The notes under the pieces were generated by a model. That model was not told the DNA's origin. It searched no databases and was given only the letters and a program-made list of their open reading frames with translations. 64,000 nucleotides of DNA. Origin: Hesseltinella vesiculosa (lineage: Eukaryota; Mucoromycota; Mucoromycetes; Mucorales; Cunninghamellaceae). Of the stretch, positions 60,736-64,000 are shown one piece after another (position 1 is the first letter of the stretch; every line of letters begins with the position of its first letter). A program made the translations under genes and the position numbers. The stretch lies in contig MCGT01000021.1 of NCBI GenBank assembly GCA_002104935.1, forward strand, positions 393,686 through 457,685, written 5' to 3'.

Positions 60736-61315
60736 GTGATGAATTGTAGAGTCGACCGCGCCGATTTAGCTTTCAGTGGCACATTACCTTTCGTCATCCC
60801 TTTTTTTGCTTTACCAAATTCACCTCTTAACATTAATAATGATCCGCAACGTACACCTAATATATAAACATATAGCAAAGAGGAGAAAAGAAGAGTAAAA
60901 AATAGGGGTTATTTCTGTAAACTCAATCTAGAAGCTGGGTGGGCACCACTTCAACCAATTCTTTCTTGTTTTCCAAAATTTCGGCCACACCTTCTTCCAA
61001 CCTTGCGATCACATCTTCGACACACCGTCTTGTTTAGGATCACCCGGCACGTATCCGTTGGAAGCTACGGTGTCGACATTGGCGGCTCGAATGGCAAAAA
61101 CGGTAGTGGTACTGGATAGACACCGCTCACCGATCAGCTTCGCGATACAAAAAAAAACGACCTTGAGGACTTCGTTATGGAGGTGGCAACAGTGGCAAGT
61201 AATCTTCTGGGTCTTCGCGGCGTTGGCGCTCCAGGTAGCGCTCCAGGCGTTCGCCAGCGGCTGAGACTTCGGGAATCAGGTGACGACAGCAGACCAAACA
61301 GCTGGTGTCCGCAAA

Positions 61316-61707
61316 TTATACCCATATAGTAACATAGCTGGTGAGATATTTGGTGTTGAAAATAAAAGGGATAGGGTCCATTGGGTTGATGAGGTCTTCC
61401 TCATCGCTGTCCTTTTCTTGGATCAGCTCTTTGCCCTTGTCTTTCTTCAAATGCGCCATTCTGATTTGACTCGCAGCCAACATGGCAGCACCTTCTGCGC
61501 AACGGTGACCCTGGAACCATTTGTTGCCACAGTAAAAGCAAGGTTTGTCTTGTACCGATGCCATTGTTGACTCTTGACGAATCTTGTTACTTGTAGGTCC
61601 CTTGTTGCCGTGGGAGCAGCATCTTGTGCTTGTCGAAGTGCAGCAACCAAGTCTGGGTGGTGCATTTCCAATTGTAATATTTTGAATAAATACAGCAAGT
61701 AATTCAA
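61316..61707 (-). mobile_element. Retrotransposon gag-like relic with a zinc knuckle
   Basis: On the minus strand, a fragment HPDLVAALRQAQDAAPTATR is followed, after a one-base frame change, by KPCFYCGNKWFQGHRCAEGA, a CCHC-like knuckle of the W-x-x-GHRC type seen in gypsy (Ty3-like) gag proteins, then a Lys/Glu/Asp-rich tail ending near 61320. The frameshift and absence of protease, reverse transcriptase or LTRs nearby indicate a dead remnant. The zinc-knuckle resemblance is by pattern only. Confidence 0.5.
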
Positions 61708-61860
61708 TTAGAAAAAACTAAGGGAAAATAAAAATAAAAAAGGATTTAAGCAATTCGACTAGGTGCGGAGTTTACTCGTGCACTTGTCTAATGCTAGAAC
61801 AAGTCTCCGCACAGTGGATCTCCCTCAGCTTGCGTATTTCTTTCTTCCTGACGCTAATAC

Positions 61861-62160
61861 GCACGTGTATAGGGAAAAGGTTTCGGACTGCAAGATTAAA
61901 TCAAAAGTACGGGTTTTCTCCTTCTTTCTGCTGACCTTTCACTTCCGCTTCAAAACGTCAAAAAGAGATGTTCTTTACAGTATCAAAAATTCAGAAGTCA
62001 AAAAATAAAATAAGAATTGGGAGCGGAGAGAGAAAAAAAAACAAAAAAGGAAAAGGACAATGGCCAATCACAGTTATTCAGCAACTCGGGCCGAATCGGG
62101 CGCCGAACTGCCGCTTTTACAACAAGGACCTTTCTACGGTCTGTCATTCATGATATGACG
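61861..62160 (+). repeat. 5S-spacer tandem repeat, copy 1 (without a 5S gene)
   Basis: About 300-bp unit almost identical to the unit at 62161-62452. It shares GCACGTGT, AAGTACGGGTTTTCTCCTTC, TTCACTTCCGCTTCAAAACG and GGGCCGAATCGGGCGCCGAA. It ends ...CATTCATG-ATATGACGGC, where copy 2 continues into the 5S gene, so here the 5S sequence has been lost or never present. Confidence 0.85.
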
Positions 62161-62452
62161 GCACGTGTGGGTGTATAGGGAAAAGGGTTTCGGACTGCAG
62201 GAATAGAACAAAAGTACGGGTTTTCTCCTTCTTTCTGTTGACCTTTCACTTCCGCTTCAAAACGTCAAAAAGAGATGTCTTTATCAAAATTCAGATGTCA
62301 AAAATAAAATAAGAATTGGAAGCGGAGAGAGAAAAAAGAAAACAAAAAAGGGAAAAGGAAAATGGCCAATCACAATTATTCGGCAATTCGGGCCGAATCG
62401 GGCGCCGAACTGCCGATTTCACAACAAGGCCCTTTCTACGGTCTATCATTCA
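62161..62452 (+). repeat. 5S-spacer tandem repeat, copy 2, directly upstream of the 5S gene
   Basis: Second unit of the direct repeat. Its right border is the first base of the 5S rRNA gene. The last 60 bp (CGGGCCGAATCGGGCGCCGA through TCATTCATG) may carry upstream 5S promoter elements. Confidence 0.85.
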
Positions 62453-62570
62453 TGTTACGGCCATACGACGTTGAAAAATCCAGATCCCGTTCGATCTCTG
62501 CAGATAAGCAGCGTACGGCTTGGTTAGTACTGCGGTGAGAGATCACGCGGGAATACCGGGTGCCGTAATT
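62453..62570 (+). rRNA. 5S ribosomal RNA
   Basis: About 118 nt. The 5' end GTTACGGCCATACGACGTTG and the 3' end GGGTGCCGTAAT pair to form helix I (TTACGGC with GCCGTAA). The internal control region is intact (GATCTCTGCAGATAAGCAGC, then GCTTGGTTAGTACTGCGGTG). A T-rich tract begins 1-2 nt after the 3' end, a typical RNA polymerase III terminator. The exact ends are uncertain by 1-3 nt. Confidence 0.95.
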
Positions 62571-62582
62571 ATTTTTTTATTT
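62571..62582 (+). terminator. Pol III T-tract after 5S rRNA
   Basis: A run of T residues (ATTTTTTTATTT) directly follows the 5S 3' end, as expected for RNA polymerase III termination. Confidence 0.75.
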
Positions 62583-62741
62583 TATTTTTTATCCTTCTGT
62601 AAAAGGAAGCTGATTTCTCATCCTTTTTATTTTTTTTTAATTTCATTACACTGTGTTCTCTCCTTTTTTATATATTTTGATGTTTTCAAACAAGTACAGC
62701 TGACATTACAGTACCATAACATACTAAATTTTACGTCCGTT

Positions 62742-62838
62742 GCGTTCATAGCGACGTCGCTTTTTGATTCTTCGATGTCGGCTCTTCCTATCATACTGAA
62801 GCAGAATTCAGTAAGCGTTGGATTGTTCACCCACTAAT

Positions 62839-62893
<55 letters not shown>

Positions 62894-63290
62894 ATGTTAA
62901 TTGGTTATGTAACAGTAATTGAAGTTAGTACGAGAGGGAACCCTTCATTCAGATAATTGGTATTTGCGCCTGATCGAACGGTCAATGGCGCGAAGCTACC
63001 ATCTGCTGGATAACAGCTGAACGCCTCTAAGTGGAATCCATGCTGGAAACATAGCTTTTATTACGGGGAATTTATCTTTAAGGATAAAAATATGGGCATT
63101 TATTGTCCAGTGAACCATAGGTGCTTGATTGTTAATTGCGGAAATGTGGTTAGCAGTCTGTGCTTCAAGCAAATTGCCATGGTAATTCTCCTTCAAATCG
63201 GGTACAGACGATACCAAATTTACCGGGTATTGTAAGCAGTTGAGTAGCCTTTGTTGCTACGAGGTGTTGAGATTAAGCCTGGGTACTAGA
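62742..63290 (+). pseudogene. 5'-truncated 28S (25S) rRNA fragment, 3' end only
   Basis: The sequence begins abruptly at GCGTTCATAGCGACGTCGCT and continues colinearly with the last part of fungal large-subunit rRNA. It includes TTCGATGTCGGCTCTTCCTA, GAATTCAGTAAGCGTTGGAT, CACCCACTAATAGGGAACGT, the sarcin-ricin loop region (AGTACGAGAGGGAACCC), GCGCGAAGCTACCATCTGCT, AGCTGAACGCCTCTAAG and ends near GAGATTAAGCCTGGG. Everything upstream of 62742 is unrelated to rRNA, so more than 80% of the gene is missing. One extra G follows GAGAGG in the loop, which is otherwise invariant. I infer a nonfunctional rDNA fragment. Confidence 0.88.
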
Positions 63291-63487
63291 ATTTTAGGTC
63301 TTCTGACAAGAAGCCCTATCATTTCTATAAAAAAAATATTTTATTTTTTCTTTTTTTTTTGCAACAGGTAACTCTGTAATAAACTTATCCACTTGTACCT
63401 TATCATCGCAAACCACCGTTTTCGCTTGCCGGCCAAAGAAAAAAAAAAAAAAAAAAACTTGCAGCGCTTTTTTTTTTCGGGTGTTCC

Positions 63488-63488
<1 letters not shown>

Positions 63489-63522
<34 letters not shown>
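63489..63522. repeat. AG dinucleotide microsatellite
   Basis: (AG)n tract of about 16 units inside the IGS-like region. Confidence 0.9.
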
Positions 63523-63523
<1 letters not shown>

Positions 63524-63699
63524 AATGTCAAACGATTTTAAAACACACCCATCAATAGCCTTGTTATGCCCTAAAAAAAAAACAATGTCAAAAGATTTCA
63601 AACAGGTGCGTGGTGTGCAAAAAGTCCTCGGCGTTGCAAGAAATGAAGTTTAAAAGTCCGCACTCCTGCAGCCAATTCCCACTATAAAAATGGTCTACT

Positions 63700-63928
63700 C
63701 TAGCTCGTCAATGAGTGATCCATCAAGGCTTAAATTTTAGCCATCATCATCACATATCATCTACTACTACCATGCCAAATGTGAAGCTGATCGAAGAAAA
63801 AAAAATTTTTGAAAAAAAAAAAAAGGAAACGGCTCTAGCTGGTTAATGAGTGATCCATCAAGGCTAAGGTTTTTACCATGGGTATCACTTATCACCTACT
63901 ACCACCATGCCAAATTAGAAGGTGATCG
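63700..63928 (+). repeat. Two-copy tandem repeat, about 133-bp period
   Basis: Copy 1 (about 63700-63794) and copy 2 (about 63833-63928) share CTCTAGCT, AATGAGTGATCCATCAAGGC, ATCATCTACTACTACCATGC (with small changes) and GTGATCG or GCTGATCG. The units are separated by a homopolymer-rich spacer. They look like subrepeats of an rDNA spacer. Confidence 0.85.
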
Positions 63929-64000
63929 GGGGAGATCGATTTTGGCTTGATTTCAGTACCCTCGATTTTTGGCTGTAGAACGCTTTTTTTCTGGCTTGTG

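Larger units (their letters stand above)
60188..61315. other. Spacer with possible gene fragments
   Basis: 1.1 kb after chitin synthase 2. An AC microsatellite lies at 60702-60732. On the minus strand, protein-like fragments occur at about 60323-60480 and 60923-61290 (for example VIARLEEGVAEILENKKELV near 60925-61020), but the joins are broken by stops or frameshifts and no family was recognised. Confidence 0.4.
63291..64000 (+). other. IGS-like sequence after the 28S fragment
   Basis: 710 bp without genes: T-runs (63331-63361), an (AG)n tract at 63489-63522, a short duplicated ACAATGTCAAA motif (63524 and 63583), and a two-copy tandem repeat at 63700-63928. Consistent with ribosomal intergenic spacer. 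Confidence 0.6.

Noticed and set aside
62520..62837. 105-aa open frame across 5S and 28S sequence
   Set aside because: It is a chance frame through the 5S 3' half, a T-rich spacer and the 28S fragment.
63700..63928. Short tandem repeats considered as a CRISPR-like array
   Set aside because: Only two units with imperfect repeats in a eukaryotic rDNA spacer; no regular spacers or cas genes.

Overview
The window is nuclear DNA from an early-diverging filamentous fungus, most probably Mucoromycota (Mucorales-like). The evidence is dense genes with many short GT-AG introns, long poly-A/poly-T tracts inside introns and spacers, two full-length division-2 (class IV type) chitin synthases, a kexin, PAN3, fungal bc1 subunits, a fungal-type 5S rRNA and a 28S rRNA 3' segment. 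The exact genus cannot be read from the sequence.

Layout. 1-11 kb: the tail of a zinc-cluster-type regulator, ribosomal protein eL28 (-), the deadenylase subunit PAN3 (-), a PAK-family kinase with two CRIB motifs (+), a SWI3/SMARCC chromatin-remodelling subunit (-) and mitochondrial ribosomal protein uS5m (-). 11-24 kb: complex I subunit NDUFS8, a TM9 nonaspanin, an ALKBH1-like dioxygenase, a kexin protease, bc1 subunit QCR7, an F-box-like protein and the U5 snRNP protein DIB1/DIM1, all (+). 24-31 kb: an unrecognised 137-aa protein, a degenerate Ras-like domain fused to a RasGEF, a triose-phosphate/nucleotide-sugar transporter and QCR8, all (-). 31-34 kb: a gene-poor stretch with an interspersed repeat and a tRNA-Ser(UGA). 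34-46 kb: a BAR-SH3 protein (+), a 2-hydroxyacid dehydrogenase (+), a kinase-like protein keeping only the C-lobe (-), a second repeat-rich gap, choline-phosphate cytidylyltransferase (-) and a DNAJC11-like J-protein (+). 46-60 kb: two class IV type chitin synthases in the same orientation, with EAPP, an Rvs167/amphiphysin-type BAR-SH3 protein and a second STE20/PAK-like kinase between them. 60-64 kb: a retroelement relic, duplicated 5S spacer repeats, a 5S rRNA gene and a 5'-truncated 28S rRNA fragment, followed by IGS-like tandem repeats.

The genes are mostly housekeeping: mitochondrial energy metabolism (NDUFS8, QCR7, QCR8, uS5m), RNA processing (PAN3, DIB1), cell wall and morphogenesis (two chitin synthases, two PAK-like kinases, BAR proteins, RasGEF), and secretion (kexin, TM9). 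There is no obvious operon-like or defence system. The most unusual observations are a 3-nt micro-exon in DIB1, a recursive (zero-length-exon) splice site in a chitin synthase intron, four GC-AG introns, the pseudoGTPase-RasGEF fusion, the half-kinase, the tandem-CRIB PAK, and a 28S fragment with an altered sarcin-ricin loop beside a 5S gene. Exon joins were made by eye; where the reading frame and the family length agree this is stated.
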